Shown here piece by piece: positions 24,329 to 35,941 of a stretch of DNA of 64,000 nucleotides. Position 1 is the first letter of the stretch. Every line of letters begins with the position of its first letter. Source of the DNA: AC-32 sp963717475. Its GTDB lineage: Bacteria; Actinomycetota; Thermoleophilia; Gaiellales; Gaiellaceae. Location of the stretch: contig OY970337.1 in NCBI GenBank assembly GCA_963717475.1, forward strand, positions 1,860,001-1,924,000. The letters run 5' to 3'. The position numbers and the translations under genes were made by a program. The notes beneath the pieces were generated by a model. That model did not search any database, was not told where the DNA came from, and worked only from the letters and a program-made list of their open reading frames with translations.

Positions 24329-25435
24329 GTGAAGATTCGCGCAGCCGTGCTGGAGCGCTTTGGCGAGCCGCTCCAGGTTCAGGAGCTCGACCTGGCCGAG
24401 CCGAAGGCCGGCGAGGTCCTCGTGCGACTCGTCGCGTGCGGCGTCTGCCACACGGACCTCTACACCGCCTCGGGGGCCGATCCGTCCGGCTACTCGCCGG
24501 CCGTCCTCGGGCACGAAGGGGCCGGCGTCGTGGAGAAGGTCGGCGACGGAGTCACCTCGGTCGCGGAAGGCGATCACGTGGTCACGCTCTTCTCGCCGCA
24601 GTGCCGCGAGTGCGAGCACTGCCGCGACCCGCGCACGAACCTTTGCCTCTCGATCCGGGAGCAGCAAGGCCTCGGCTTTCTCCCGGACGGGACGACGCGG
24701 CTCTCGCGAGACGGAGAGCCGATCCGGCACTTCATGGGCTGCTCGACCTTCGCGGAATACACCGTCATGCCCGAGATCGCGCTCGCGAACGTCAGCAAGG
24801 ACGCGCCGCTAGACCGCGCCTGCCTGTTCGCCTGCGGCCTCTCGACCGGGCTCGGGGCGGCGATCAACACGGCGAAGGTCGAGGCGGGCTCGACGTGCGT
24901 CGTCTTCGGCGCGGGCATGGTCGGGCTCGGCGCGGTCGCCGGCTGCCGCCTGCAGGGCGCCGAGCGCGTCGTCTGCGTCGACCTCTCCGAGGAGCGGCTG
25001 GAGCTGGCGCGCGGCCAGGGCGCGACGGACACGCTCGTCGGCGGGCCCGACACCGTGCAGCAGATCCTGGACATGACCCGCGGGTTCGGCGCCGACTACA
25101 CCTTCGAGGCCACCGGGAGCGTCGCCGTCATGCGCCAGGCGGTCGAGTCGGCGCGGATGGGCTGGGGCCTGGCCACGATCGCCGGCGTCGCGGGAAAGGG
25201 CGAGACCGTCGACATCGTGCCGCGCTTCCTGATCACGGGCCGCCGCGTGGCCGGCTCATCGTTCGGCGGCGTCAAGGGCCGCGACCAGGTTCCTCAGTTC
25301 GTCGACCGCTGGCTGGCGGGTGAGATCGACGTCGAGCCCTTCGTCTCGCACAAGCTCACGCTGGACGAGGTCAACCGCGGCTTCGAGCTGATGGAAGCCC
25401 AGGACGGCATCCGCAGCGTGATCGACTTCGGCTGA
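24329..25435 (+). CDS. Zinc-dependent class III-like alcohol dehydrogenase
   Basis: A 368-residue medium-chain dehydrogenase from GTG. Catalytic zinc ligands are in GVCHTD (Cys40) and LGHEG; four cysteines in CRECEHCRDPRTNLC bind structural zinc; GAGMVGLGAV binds NAD. The set resembles the formaldehyde or thiol-adduct dehydrogenases (MscR/AdhC type). In a mycothiol-using actinobacterium it might oxidise S-hydroxymethyl-mycothiol, but that is inference. Confidence 0.9.
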   Translation: MKIRAAVLERFGEPLQVQELDLAEPKAGEVLVRLVACGVCHTDLYTASGADPSGYSPAVLGHEGAGVVEKVGDGVTSVAEGDHVVTLFSPQCRECEHCRDPRTNLCLSIREQQGLGFLPDGTTRLSRDGEPIRHFMGCSTFAEYTVMPEIALANVSKDAPLDRACLFACGLSTGLGAAINTAKVEAGSTCVVFGAGMVGLGAVAGCRLQGAERVVCVDLSEERLELARGQGATDTLVGGPDTVQQILDMTRGFGADYTFEATGSVAVMRQAVESARMGWGLATIAGVAGKGETVDIVPRFLITGRRVAGSSFGGVKGRDQVPQFVDRWLAGEIDVEPFVSHKLTLDEVNRGFELMEAQDGIRSVIDFG

Positions 25436-25443
25436 CGCCGAAG
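25426..25443 (+). terminator. Hairpin overlapping the alcohol dehydrogenase stop
   Basis: CTTCGGC and GCCGAAG form a 7-bp stem with loop TGAC, which contains the TGA stop codon itself. Probable transcription end for this gene. Confidence 0.5.
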
Positions 25444-25451
25444 CCGGCCGG

Positions 25452-25658
25452 TCAATGGTGCTCGACTGCCTCCGCCCGAACGAGAATCGAAAGGTCGTCG
25501 CGGACGCGCTGCAGCGCCCGAACCTCGATCCCCTCTGCGGGGAGCGGGTCGAGCAACAGCAGCGCGTCCTCGATCGACCGAAGTGCGTAAGCGATACGGA
25601 AGCGGCGCCTATCCGAGGCGTCGCCGAAGGTGAAGGGGGTTCCGTCGCCAAGGTCCAT
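25452..25658 (-). CDS. Small hypothetical protein
   Basis: A 68-residue frame starting MDLGDGTPFTFGDASDRRRFR with a helical remainder ending EAVEHH. Upstream in-frame starts reach 25694. It is convergent with alcohol dehydrogenase and divergent from the DHFR-like gene. Codon use fits the genome, but no family is recognised, so it could be spurious. Confidence 0.5.
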   Translation of the reverse strand: MDLGDGTPFTFGDASDRRRFRIAYALRSIEDALLLLDPLPAEGIEVRALQRVRDDLSILVRAEAVEHH

Positions 25659-25733
25659 GCTGGGATCCTGGCAGCGCAGCGGCCCTGTCACCATGACCCG
25701 CGTGGGTCAATCTGAGAGGGAGAGGAGATCGGA

Positions 25734-26300
25734 ATGGGCAAGCTGGTCGTGACCGAGTTCGTCTCGATCGACGGCGTCTTCGAGGATCCGGGCGGCGCAG
25801 AGGACTACGAGTACGGCGGGTGGACCTTCGAGTACGACCGCGGAGAGGACGGCAACCAGTTCAAGCTCGACGAGCTGATGGAGGCCGATGCGCAGCTGCT
25901 CGGGCGCGTTACCTACGAGGGCTTCGCGGCGGCCTGGCCGTCGCGCGAGGGGCCGTTCGCGGAGAAGCTGAACAACGACCCGAAGTACGTCGTCTCGACC
26001 ACGCTCACGGAGCCCGAGTGGCAGAACACGACGGTCATCTCGAGCGACGTCGCCGACAGGATCGCGAAGCTGAAGGAGGAGACTGACGGCACCGTCCTCG
26101 TCGCGGGGAGCGGCACGCTCGTCGAGACACTGCTCGGCGCGGACCTCGTGGACGAGCTGCGGCTGATGGTCTTCCCGACGATCCTCGGCCGCGGCAGGCG
26201 CGTGTTCCCGGACGGCATCGACCGGCTGAAGTTCAAGCTCGCCTCGAGCCGGACCGTCGGCCCCGACGGCGTCCTCGTGCAGGTCTACGAGCGCGCGTAG
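25734..26300 (+). CDS. Dihydrofolate-reductase-like (RibD C-terminal) protein
   Basis: A 188-residue NADPH-binding protein. GKLVVTEFVSIDGVFEDPGG, LLGRVTYEGFAAAWP, VVSTTL and the C-terminal RLMVFPTILGRGRRVF are standard for the RibD_C/YyaP-YkkB group. Substrate unknown. A GAGAGGGAGAGGAG tract precedes the ATG. Its last 16 bases overlap the treY remnant. Confidence 0.88.
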   Translation: MGKLVVTEFVSIDGVFEDPGGAEDYEYGGWTFEYDRGEDGNQFKLDELMEADAQLLGRVTYEGFAAAWPSREGPFAEKLNNDPKYVVSTTLTEPEWQNTTVISSDVADRIAKLKEETDGTVLVAGSGTLVETLLGADLVDELRLMVFPTILGRGRRVFPDGIDRLKFKLASSRTVGPDGVLVQVYERA

Positions 26301-26662
26301 AGGCCGAAGGCGAGCGAGCGCCACCCGGGGCCGGGCGCCTTCGGGTCGGCGTGGCGCAGGGGTACCGCGACCAGCACATCGCCTCGGGTGAACGCGCACA
26401 CGTCCGGGCCGAGGTCGACCGGCTCGTAGGCGCCGAGCTCGCGGAAGCCGAGCGCCTTCCGCGTCAGGTCGAGCTTCGTGTCGCCTCCGGCGAGTAGGCG
26501 CTGCCGCGCCGGCCAGTCGACCGGGCGCGCCTGCAGCAAGGGCGAGAGATAGAGGTGCGAGACGCCGAGGTCGCGCAGGTACGGCACGAGCCGGCGCGCG
26601 TCCGCGAACGTGAGCTCCGGCCCGAGCTGTAGCCGGTAGAGGCAGCGGAAGCCGGCGTTCAC
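26285..26662 (-). pseudogene. treY: treY remnant: maltooligosyl-trehalose synthase with its middle deleted
   Basis: The 125-residue frame joins two distant parts of TreY. The start YRLQLGPELTFADARRLVPY and DLGVSHLYLSPLLQAR is the N-terminus of the GH13 barrel. It passes without a break into RPVDWPARQRLLAGG and TRKALGFRELGAYEPVDLGP, which belong to the C-terminal end of a protein normally about 700 residues or longer. The catalytic barrel is missing, so it cannot make maltooligosyl-trehalose. Its GTG overlaps the treX stop as GTGA, as in a normal treX-treY operon. Confidence 0.75.
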
Positions 26663-27040
26663 CAGCCGCGCCGCAGCACCAGCAGGGACCGCGACTTGAG
26701 CTCGACGGGCTCACGCGCCGCGAAGGACGAGTCGTCCGCGTGCGGGTCGGCCGTCGAGAGCTCGAGCTTCCAGCGCGCGCCGAACCGTCTCGTCGGCAGC
26801 ACGAACGTCACGGGCTCGTGGTGCGCGTTGAAGAGCAGCAGGAACGACTCGTCGGCGATCCGCTCGCCGCGCGAGGTCGTCTCGTTGAGCTCGTCGCCGT
26901 TGAGGAAGACGCCGAGATGACGCAGCTCTCCGTTCTGCCAGTCACGTCGCGTCATCCGCCGGCCGTCCGGCCGGAACCACCAGACGTCCGGCAGGCCGGA
27001 GCCGGTGACGCTCTCGGCCGGCTCGCACCGGCCCGAGAAA
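26659..27040 (-). pseudogene. treX: treX/glgX remnant: C-terminal end of a glycogen debranching enzyme
   Basis: About 125 codons that match only the C-terminal region of GlgX/TreX: GLPDVWWFRPDGRRM, DWQNGELRHLGVFLNGD, the FLLLFNAHHEPVTFVLP beta-sandwich and LKSRSLLVLRRGW. The first roughly 580 residues with the catalytic barrel are absent; the frame fades out just before the stop of the neighbouring small gene. It is the upstream partner of the treY remnant. Confidence 0.72.
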
Positions 27041-27043
27041 GCG

Positions 27044-27289
27044 CTAGAGGAACCGAATGAGCTGGCGCTGCTCGAGCCCGAGCCGGATGAAGCGGGAGCG
27101 GCGGTCGATCGCGCGAATCGACTCCGCGGGCACTACGTAGTGGTGACGGAAGGGCCGCCCACGGCTGCACACGGCCAAAGAGTCGGGCCGCGCCTCCGCC
27201 CGCCCGTACATCGGGCATTCGACCTGGCCGATCTCTCGTCCGCGCGAGTCGGTGACGAGGTAGCCCGTCGTGTTCTGAATCGGGCTCAT
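27044..27289 (-). CDS. Small PRC-barrel-like protein
   Basis: An 81-residue protein whose GYLVTDSRGREIGQV start and VVPAESIRAIDRRSRFIRLGL end look like a PRC-barrel-type small beta protein. It lies directly upstream of the treX remnant and may border the deletion. Function unknown. The 27290-27359 gap shows nothing notable. Confidence 0.6.
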   Translation of the reverse strand: MSPIQNTTGYLVTDSRGREIGQVECPMYGRAEARPDSLAVCSRGRPFRHHYVVPAESIRAIDRRSRFIRLGLEQRQLIRFL

Positions 27290-27359
27290 CGCAGGTGCAG
27301 CGTCTCAGGCGTGCTCACCGCGGCCATCAGCGCCGGCCCGGCTCTTCGCTCGGTAGTGG

Positions 27360-28505
27360 CTACCGAGAGTCGAAAGCCGGAAACGCGACCACACCTTCAC
27401 GCGCGAGGCCGGCGATCTCGTCGGCGCCGTAGCCGAGCTCGGCGAGGACCTCGCGTGTGTGCTCGCCCAGCAGCGGCGGTGGGAGCGGCGCTTCGGCCGG
27501 GCCGACGGGTGAGGCGACGAGCGGCAGCTCGCCGGCGGTCGGGTGCTCGACCGTGATTGTTCGCGCGTCGGCGAGCGCCTCGCGCACGCCGCGCACCTTT
27601 CCCGCCGGGACACCGGCGGCATCGAGCAATTCGACCCAGTCTCCCGAGCTCCGGCCGGCGAAGACGGCGCTGAGCTCCGCGACGAGCTCGTCACGATGCT
27701 CGACGCGCCGGTCGTTCGTGCGGTAGCGCTCGTCCTCCGCGAGCTCCGGCCGCTCGAGCACCGCGCAGAGCCGCGCGAAGAGCCCGTCGTTCGCCGCGGC
27801 GACGGCCACCTCGCCGTCCGCAGCCGCGAACGTCTGGTACGGGACGATGCTCGAGTGCGCGTTGCCGTACCGCCCGGCCTCGGTGCCCGTCACGAGCGCA
27901 GACTGGCCGACGTTCACGAGCGCGGAGAGCGCTGTGTCCAGGAGCGAGATCTCGAGCCGCGCGCCGCGGCCAGTGGGCTCGCGCTCGAGGAGTGCGCCCA
28001 GGATCGCCGTCGCCGCCGCGTAGCCGGCGAGCACGTCCACGACCGCGACGCCGACCTTGAGCGGCGGGCCGTCCGCCTCGCCCGTGATCGCCATCAACCC
28101 GCTCTCGGCCTGGACGACGAAGTCGTAGCCGGGCCGCTCGCTGCCGAAGCCGGTGATCGAGCAGTAGACGAGGCGCGGGTTCTCGCGTGACAGCTCCTCG
28201 TAGCCGACTCCGAGCCGCTCCGCGGTGCCTGCCCGGAAGTTCTCGACGACGACGTCCGCCGCGCGCGCAAGCCGCACGACGATCTCCCGACCTTCCGGAC
28301 GCGCAAGGTCGACCGCGACGCTGCGCTTGCCGCGATTGACGGCGAGGAAGTACGCCGCCTCGCCGCCCGCGAACGGAGGCCCCCAGCTGCGCGTCTCGTC
28401 CCCGCCGCCCGGCCGCTCGACCTTGACCACGTCTGCGCCGAGGTCGGAGAGCAGCATCGTGCAGTAGGGCCCCGCGAGCACGCGGGAGAGGTCGAGAACG
28501 CGCAC
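27360..28505 (-). CDS. CaiB/BaiF-type (family III) CoA-transferase
   Basis: A 381-residue CoA transferase from GTG. MRVLDLSRVLAGPYCTMLLSDLGADVVKVERP, VDLARPEG, VVENFRAG and GYDFVVQAESGLM are family hallmarks; the catalytic aspartate is expected in the SLLDTAL region. Moves CoA between carboxylic acids; substrates unknown. It follows aconitase by 9 bases, so probably the same transcript. Confidence 0.9.
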   Translation of the reverse strand: MRVLDLSRVLAGPYCTMLLSDLGADVVKVERPGGGDETRSWGPPFAGGEAAYFLAVNRGKRSVAVDLARPEGREIVVRLARAADVVVENFRAGTAERLGVGYEELSRENPRLVYCSITGFGSERPGYDFVVQAESGLMAITGEADGPPLKVGVAVVDVLAGYAAATAILGALLEREPTGRGARLEISLLDTALSALVNVGQSALVTGTEAGRYGNAHSSIVPYQTFAAADGEVAVAAANDGLFARLCAVLERPELAEDERYRTNDRRVEHRDELVAELSAVFAGRSSGDWVELLDAAGVPAGKVRGVREALADARTITVEHPTAGELPLVASPVGPAEAPLPPPLLGEHTREVLAELGYGADEIAGLAREGVVAFPAFDSR

Positions 28506-28514
28506 GGCGCCGGA

Positions 28515-31223
<2,709 letters not shown>

Positions 31224-31462
31224 GCCGTTGACTCTATCCTCGGCCCGCCGCAGCGCGCCCGGGCCGCCGTCGGTAGAAACTACTGACGCGAATCAGGGTC
31301 TGCACCGATGGACGGGAGTGGCCGCAAGAGCAGCATTGGAGTTGCTCAGAGCCAGCCTCGCAAGTAGGTGGAAACCTCCACCGGGAAGCAGCAGGACGAC
31401 CCCCCTCCCCCGCCCCTTCCCGGCGCGAAGCGGACGAAAGCGAAAACTGACTCTCCGAAGTC
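31224..31462. other. Upstream region of aconitase with several small hairpins
   Basis: A 239-bp gap with no convincing gene. It contains short inverted repeats: GTAG-AAA-CTAC near 31274, GAGCAGC/GTTGCTC (one G-T pair) near 31332, and GGTGGA/TCCACC near 31369, plus a 19-codon plus-strand frame from about 31307. It could be the acnA leader or a small RNA; no family recognised. Confidence 0.35.
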
Positions 31463-31488
31463 AGAAGGGCCCCGCAAGGGGCCCTTCT
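31463..31488 (-). terminator. Bidirectional hairpin terminator
   Basis: AGAAGGGCCCC / GGGGCCCTTCT, an 11-bp perfect stem with loop GCAA, beginning right beyond the stop of the YciI-like gene. T-rich flanks on the plus side would also allow use in the other direction. Confidence 0.82.
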
Positions 31489-31489
31489 T

Positions 31490-31804
31490 CTAGTCGCGGC
31501 GGCTCAGCTCGTCGACGTACACGTTCCAGGCGCGGACGTCCTCGAGCTCGAAGACGCCGTTCACGACGAACGGGTCCTGGAGGACGAGCTCGCGGGCCTC
31601 GTCGACGCTCACGCCTTCGAGGAGCGTGTGCGAGCCGGAGTTGTCGGCGTAGGGCCCGCCCATCACGAAGATCCCGCGTTCGATCAGGCCGTCGATGAAG
31701 TTGGCGTGCTCCTCCCAGCCGTCCTGCTCCTCCGGAGGTCCGCTCGTCCAGGCCGGACCCGCCCGCCAGCGGACGATCACCCGAACGGCTTTCACGGTCG
31801 GCAT
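31490..31804 (-). CDS. YciI-like protein
   Basis: A 104-residue ferredoxin-like protein: HANFIDGLIERGIFVMGGPYADNSGSHTLLEG and DEARELVLQDPFVVNGVFELEDVRAWNV are typical of the YCII-related family (small putative enzymes with a His-Asp pair). Its ATG directly follows the TAG of the upstream VOC gene, so the two are co-transcribed. Function unknown. Confidence 0.85.
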   Translation of the reverse strand: MPTVKAVRVIVRWRAGPAWTSGPPEEQDGWEEHANFIDGLIERGIFVMGGPYADNSGSHTLLEGVSVDEARELVLQDPFVVNGVFELEDVRAWNVYVDELSRRD

Positions 31805-32275
31805 CTAGCCCTCGGCCGCCCGCTCGAGCTCGGCGATGTCGAGCTTCTTCATCTCGAGCATCGCCGCCATCGCGCGCTGGGAGCGCTCACGGTCGGGATC
31901 TGAGAGCAGCTCCATCAGGCGCTTCGGCACGATCTGCCAGGAGAGCCCGAAGCGGTCCTTGAGCCAGCCGCACGGTCCCTCCTCGCCTCCCTCGGAGAGC
32001 TTCGTCCAGTAGTGGTCGATCTCGTCCTGCGACTCGCAGAAGACCTGGAACGAGACGGCCTCGTTGAACGTGAACTCGGGCCCGCCGTTGAGCGCCACGA
32101 AGGGCTTGCCGTCGAGCTCGAAGTCGACGGTCATGACCGTCTCGTCCTGCCGCGGCCCGGCCGAGCCGTAACGCGACACCTCGACGATGCGCGAGTTCGG
32201 GAAGACGGAGGTGTAGAGCTGCGCTGCGGCCTCTCCCTCCGTGTCGAACCAGAGGCATGGGGTGACCTGCGGCAT
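31805..32275 (-). CDS. VOC-family (PhnB-like) protein
   Basis: A 156-residue glyoxalase-fold protein starting MPQVTPCLWFDTEGEAAAQLYTSVFPNS; FVALNGGPEFTFNEAVSFQV, DHYWTKLSEGGEEGPCGWLKDRFGLSWQIVP are typical of the PhnB/3-demethylubiquinone-methyltransferase-like VOC subgroup. It is the first gene of a two-gene unit with YciI. Ligand unknown. Confidence 0.9.
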   Translation of the reverse strand: MPQVTPCLWFDTEGEAAAQLYTSVFPNSRIVEVSRYGSAGPRQDETVMTVDFELDGKPFVALNGGPEFTFNEAVSFQVFCESQDEIDHYWTKLSEGGEEGPCGWLKDRFGLSWQIVPKRLMELLSDPDRERSQRAMAAMLEMKKLDIAELERAAEG

Positions 32276-32340
32276 GGGGCTCCTTTCGGTCTGGAGGACG
32301 TACATGTACCTCTTGAAGGCACGCGTGCGGGTTCGCTACC

Positions 32341-34491
32341 GTGGCGGAGCACGTGCTCGCCCGCCTCGCTCACGCCGTCTCACGCCACCGGCGCGCCGTC
32401 ATCGGCGCCTGGATCCTGCTGACGCTCTTCGGCGCCTTCAGCGCCAGCCAGGTTTCCAAGCGCTGGTTCGAGAGCTTCTCGATCCCGGGCTACTCGTCCT
32501 ACGAGACGAACCAGCGAACCCTGAAGATCTTCGGCACCGGCGAGCAGGCGCCCCTCGTGGCGGTCTTCCACAGCGACGGCGACATCACCCAGCAGACCGG
32601 GATCCAGCGCGCGGTGAAGGCGGCCGCGAAGGTCAATCCCGGCTCACGCGACTCTTCGTACTTCTCCACGCGCAGCCGCGCCTACGTCTCCAGGGACGGC
32701 CACACCACCTTCGCCGAGATCTATCCGCCGAAGACCCCGACCTTCAGCTCCTCGGTCCACCTCGACCAGGTGCGCGCGAAGCTCAAGGCGACCGCACCCG
32801 CGGGCGTACAGGCCTACCTCACCGGCCGGGACCCGCTCTACGACGCCTCGAGCGGCGGCTCGAGCGGTGGCCCGAGCGTGCTGACGGAGGCGCTCATCGG
32901 CGGCCTCGGCTGCCTCGTGATCCTGTTCTTCGTCTTCGGCACGCTGCCGGCGGTGCTGATGCCGATCGTGGTCGCGATCGCGGCGATCCTGAACACGTTC
33001 ACGCTCGTCTGGATCCTGACCTACGTCACGAACGTCTCGATCATCGTCCAGTTCCTGATCGCTCTCGTCGGGCTCGGCGTGGCGATCGACTACGCGCTGC
33101 TGATGATCTTCCGCTTCCGCGACGAGCTGCGCGAGGGCGAGGACGTCGAGACGGCGCTCGTCGAAACGATGACTCATGCGGGCCGGTCGGTGATCGTCTC
33201 GGGCTCGACGGTGGCCGTCGGCCTGCTCTCGATGCTCGTGCTGCCGCTGCCGTTCATCCGCTCGATCGGAATCGGGGGGATGCTGATCCCGACCGTCTCG
33301 GTGATCACCGCGATCACGTTGCTGCCGGCGCTGCTGGCGACGCTCGGCACGCGGATCAACAGCGTCCGCCTGCTGCCGAAGCGCTTCGTCGACCGGGGCC
33401 ATCCCGAGGACGGCCCCTGGGGCCGCTGGGCGAGGTTCGTCATGCGCCATCCCGGGCCGGTTGCGACGGCCGGCTTCGCGATCGTCGCCCTGCTCGTGTT
33501 CTACGGGGCGCAGCTGAACCCGAGCGAGGCGCAGGCGAAGGACTTCCCCGGCAAGGGTGACGCGATCAACGGCCGCCAGGTGCTCGCCGACGCAAACGTC
33601 TCGCCCGGCGTGCTGAAGCCGTTCGTGGTGCTCGTCGCGAACAACGGGGACCCCAAGGCGATCGCCGCGAAGGTTCGGCGGGTGAGCGGCATCGACGGTG
33701 CCGCCGCCCCGCCCGACTGGCGCAAGGGCTCGGCCAGTCTCGTCGAGGCCTTTCCCGACGCGGACGGCGCAGCCAAGTCGACGCGCGGGACGATCAAGCG
33801 CGTCCGCTCGGAGCTGAAGGGAACCAACGCCACGCTCGGCGGGGTGGCAGGCGAGGACCGCGACTTCGTGGCCGCCGTCTATTCGAATTTCCCCTACGTG
33901 CTCGGCTTCGTGGTCCTGCTGACGTTCCTGCTGCTGGCCCGCGCCTTCAGGTCGATCGTCCTCTCGATCAAGGCGGTCGTGCTGAACCTGATCTCGCTGC
34001 TGGCGGCCTACGGGATCATCGTCTTCATCTTCCAGGACGGGCACGGCTCGAAAGCGATCTGGGGAGTGAACGCGACGCACTCGATCATCCCGTGGATTCC
34101 GTTGATGATCTTCGCCTTTCTCTACGGGCTCTCGATGGACTACGAGGTCTTCATGCTCTCGCGCATGCGCGAGATCTACGACGAGACCGGCGACACCGTG
34201 CAGGCGATCTCGCTCGGGCTGGCGCGCACGGGCAAGCTGGTGACCAGCGCGGCGCTCGTGCTGATGTTCGCCTTCTTCGTGCTCTCGTCGAGCCCCGGTG
34301 TCGACATCAAGCAGTTCGGGATCGGGCTCGCGGCGGGGATCATCTTCGACGCGACCGTGATCCGCACGCTGCTCGTGCCGTCGGTGATGCGCCTGTTTGG
34401 TCGCTGGAACTGGTGGATGCCGGACCTGGCGAGGTCGGCGCTCTTCATCCGCCGGGAGCGCGTTCCGGGCACGGCTCCCGACAGCGCCTAG
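32341..34491 (+). CDS. MMPL-family RND transporter
   Basis: A 716-residue membrane exporter from GTG. Twelve predicted helices in two halves, each preceded by a periplasmic loop. Proton-relay signatures are present in both halves: LGVAIDYALLMIFRFRDEL and LYGLSMDYEVFMLSRMREIYDE. Actinobacterial MmpL proteins export lipids or glycolipids; cargo here is unknown. No neighbouring regulator. Reading frame intact. Confidence 0.93.
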   Translation: MAEHVLARLAHAVSRHRRAVIGAWILLTLFGAFSASQVSKRWFESFSIPGYSSYETNQRTLKIFGTGEQAPLVAVFHSDGDITQQTGIQRAVKAAAKVNPGSRDSSYFSTRSRAYVSRDGHTTFAEIYPPKTPTFSSSVHLDQVRAKLKATAPAGVQAYLTGRDPLYDASSGGSSGGPSVLTEALIGGLGCLVILFFVFGTLPAVLMPIVVAIAAILNTFTLVWILTYVTNVSIIVQFLIALVGLGVAIDYALLMIFRFRDELREGEDVETALVETMTHAGRSVIVSGSTVAVGLLSMLVLPLPFIRSIGIGGMLIPTVSVITAITLLPALLATLGTRINSVRLLPKRFVDRGHPEDGPWGRWARFVMRHPGPVATAGFAIVALLVFYGAQLNPSEAQAKDFPGKGDAINGRQVLADANVSPGVLKPFVVLVANNGDPKAIAAKVRRVSGIDGAAAPPDWRKGSASLVEAFPDADGAAKSTRGTIKRVRSELKGTNATLGGVAGEDRDFVAAVYSNFPYVLGFVVLLTFLLLARAFRSIVLSIKAVVLNLISLLAAYGIIVFIFQDGHGSKAIWGVNATHSIIPWIPLMIFAFLYGLSMDYEVFMLSRMREIYDETGDTVQAISLGLARTGKLVTSAALVLMFAFFVLSSSPGVDIKQFGIGLAAGIIFDATVIRTLLVPSVMRLFGRWNWWMPDLARSALFIRRERVPGTAPDSA

Positions 34492-34592
34492 AACGCGTAC
34501 CCCCTTGCGGGTTTTCCCGTAGTGCGAGGCGGGCGCGCCACCGATGCCCGTAGCGAGGGGACGAGCGAGAGTGGACCGAAAAGGAGGTTCAC

Positions 34593-35045
34593 ATGACCCA
34601 GCAGATGCTCGAGACCAGCCAACGCCCGCTCTCGCTCGCACAGGTGAGCGTCGGGGACGCGATGCACCCGGGCGTCGTCACGTGCCCGCGGGAGACACCG
34701 CTTCCAACCGTGGCGCGGATGATGGCCCTCTACCGGATCCACAGCGTCGTCGTCTTCAGCGAGGAGTCGGAAGACAACGACGGAGCCGAGCTCTGGGGAG
34801 TCGTCTCCGACCTCGACCTCGTCACCGCGGCGACCGCGGGCGAGCTCGACGACCGGACCGCAGGCGGAACCGCCGCGACGCCAATCGTGCTCGTCGAGAC
34901 CGGCGACACGCTCTTGCATGCGGCCCAGTTGATGAGCGAGCACGAGATCACCCATCTCGTAGCCGTCGAGCCCAAGTCGACGCGTCCGATCGGGATTCTC
35001 TCGACGCTCGACGTCGCCCGAGCCCTCGCAGGAGGCTCGCCATGA
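34593..35045 (+). CDS. Two-CBS-domain protein
   Basis: A 150-residue protein with a CBS pair: VGDAMHPGVVTCPRETPLPTVARMM and the second half ending HEITHLVAVEPKSTRPIGILSTLDVARAL. CBS pairs bind adenine nucleotides and often regulate partners. A perfect AAAAGGAGG ribosome site precedes the ATG. Its TGA overlaps the focA start (ATGA), so it may gate or sense for formate transport or metabolism (inference). Confidence 0.9.
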   Translation: MTQQMLETSQRPLSLAQVSVGDAMHPGVVTCPRETPLPTVARMMALYRIHSVVVFSEESEDNDGAELWGVVSDLDLVTAATAGELDDRTAGGTAATPIVLVETGDTLLHAAQLMSEHEITHLVAVEPKSTRPIGILSTLDVARALAGGSP

Positions 35046-35941
35046 GCGACGCGGTCTTCACCCCCACCGGCCTCGATGCCCTGCCGCCCGCGGAGATGGC
35101 GCGCAAGGCCGAGGACATCGGTGTCACGAAAGCAGGGATGGCCACAGCGACCATGTTCGCGCTCGGCATCCTCGCCGGCGCCTTCATCGCGCTCGGCGCA
35201 ATCTTCGCCACCACGGTGACGGCGGGCGGCGCCGATCTTCCCTACGGCGTCTCGCGCCTGCTCGCCGGAGTCACGTTCTCCGTCGGTCTGATCCTCGTCG
35301 TCGTCGCCGGCGCCGAGCTGTTCACCGGAAACAACCTGATCGTGATGGCGTGGGCGAGCCGGCGGATCTCGACCGCACGGCTGCTCCGCAACTGGGCGAT
35401 CGTCTACGCGGGCAACTTCGTGGGCGCGATCGCGACCGCCGGGATCCTCTACGCCGGCAAGCAGTACGAGTTCGGCAAGGGCGCCGTCGGCGAGCAGGCC
35501 GTGGCGATCGCGACCGGCAAGACGAACCTGGGCTTCGTGCAGGCGATCGCGCTCGGGGCCCTGTGCAACGCGCTCGTGTGCCTCGCCGTCTGGCTGTGCT
35601 ACAGCGCGCGGACGACGACCGACAAGGTGCTCGCGATCATCCCGCCGATCGCCGCGTTCGTGGCGGCCGGCTTCGAGCACAGCGTCGCGAACATGTACTT
35701 CATCCCGATGGGGCTGTTCGTCAAGGCGAACGACAGCTTCATGGCCGCCCACCCTGGGCCGCCGGGGGTGGAGAACCTGACGTGGGGCCGCTTCCTGGGT
35801 GCGAACCTGTTGCCCGTGACGATCGGGAATATCATCGGCGGAGCGCTCATGGTCGGTGCGATCTACTGGTTCGTCTACCTGCGCGGCAGCGAGGAGAAGT
35901 CGACGGCTCCGGCCGCCCAGCCGGCTCCGACGCGCAAGTGA
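35042..35941 (+). CDS. focA: Formate/nitrite transporter FocA
   Basis: A 299-residue FNT channel with six helices. LAGVTFSVGLILVVVAGAELFTGNN, NWAIVYAGNFVGA and GFEHSVANMYFIPMGL (with the conserved histidine) and NLLPVTIGNIIGGALMVG are family signatures. Location between a CBS gene and formate dehydrogenase genes supports formate as substrate. Stop overlaps the fdhB start as GTGA. Confidence 0.95.
   Translation: MSDAVFTPTGLDALPPAEMARKAEDIGVTKAGMATATMFALGILAGAFIALGAIFATTVTAGGADLPYGVSRLLAGVTFSVGLILVVVAGAELFTGNNLIVMAWASRRISTARLLRNWAIVYAGNFVGAIATAGILYAGKQYEFGKGAVGEQAVAIATGKTNLGFVQAIALGALCNALVCLAVWLCYSARTTTDKVLAIIPPIAAFVAAGFEHSVANMYFIPMGLFVKANDSFMAAHPGPPGVENLTWGRFLGANLLPVTIGNIIGGALMVGAIYWFVYLRGSEEKSTAPAAQPAPTRK

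Noticed and set aside
25452..25694. Longer 80-codon version of the small hypothetical gene
   Set aside because: The extra 12 codons (MVTGPLRCQDPS) are not protein-like and reach toward the divergent promoter; MDLGDG is the better start.
26952..27218. Minus-strand frame of 88 codons next to the treX remnant
   Set aside because: Low-complexity shadow; the real remnant is in another frame of the same strand (GLPDVWWFRPDG).
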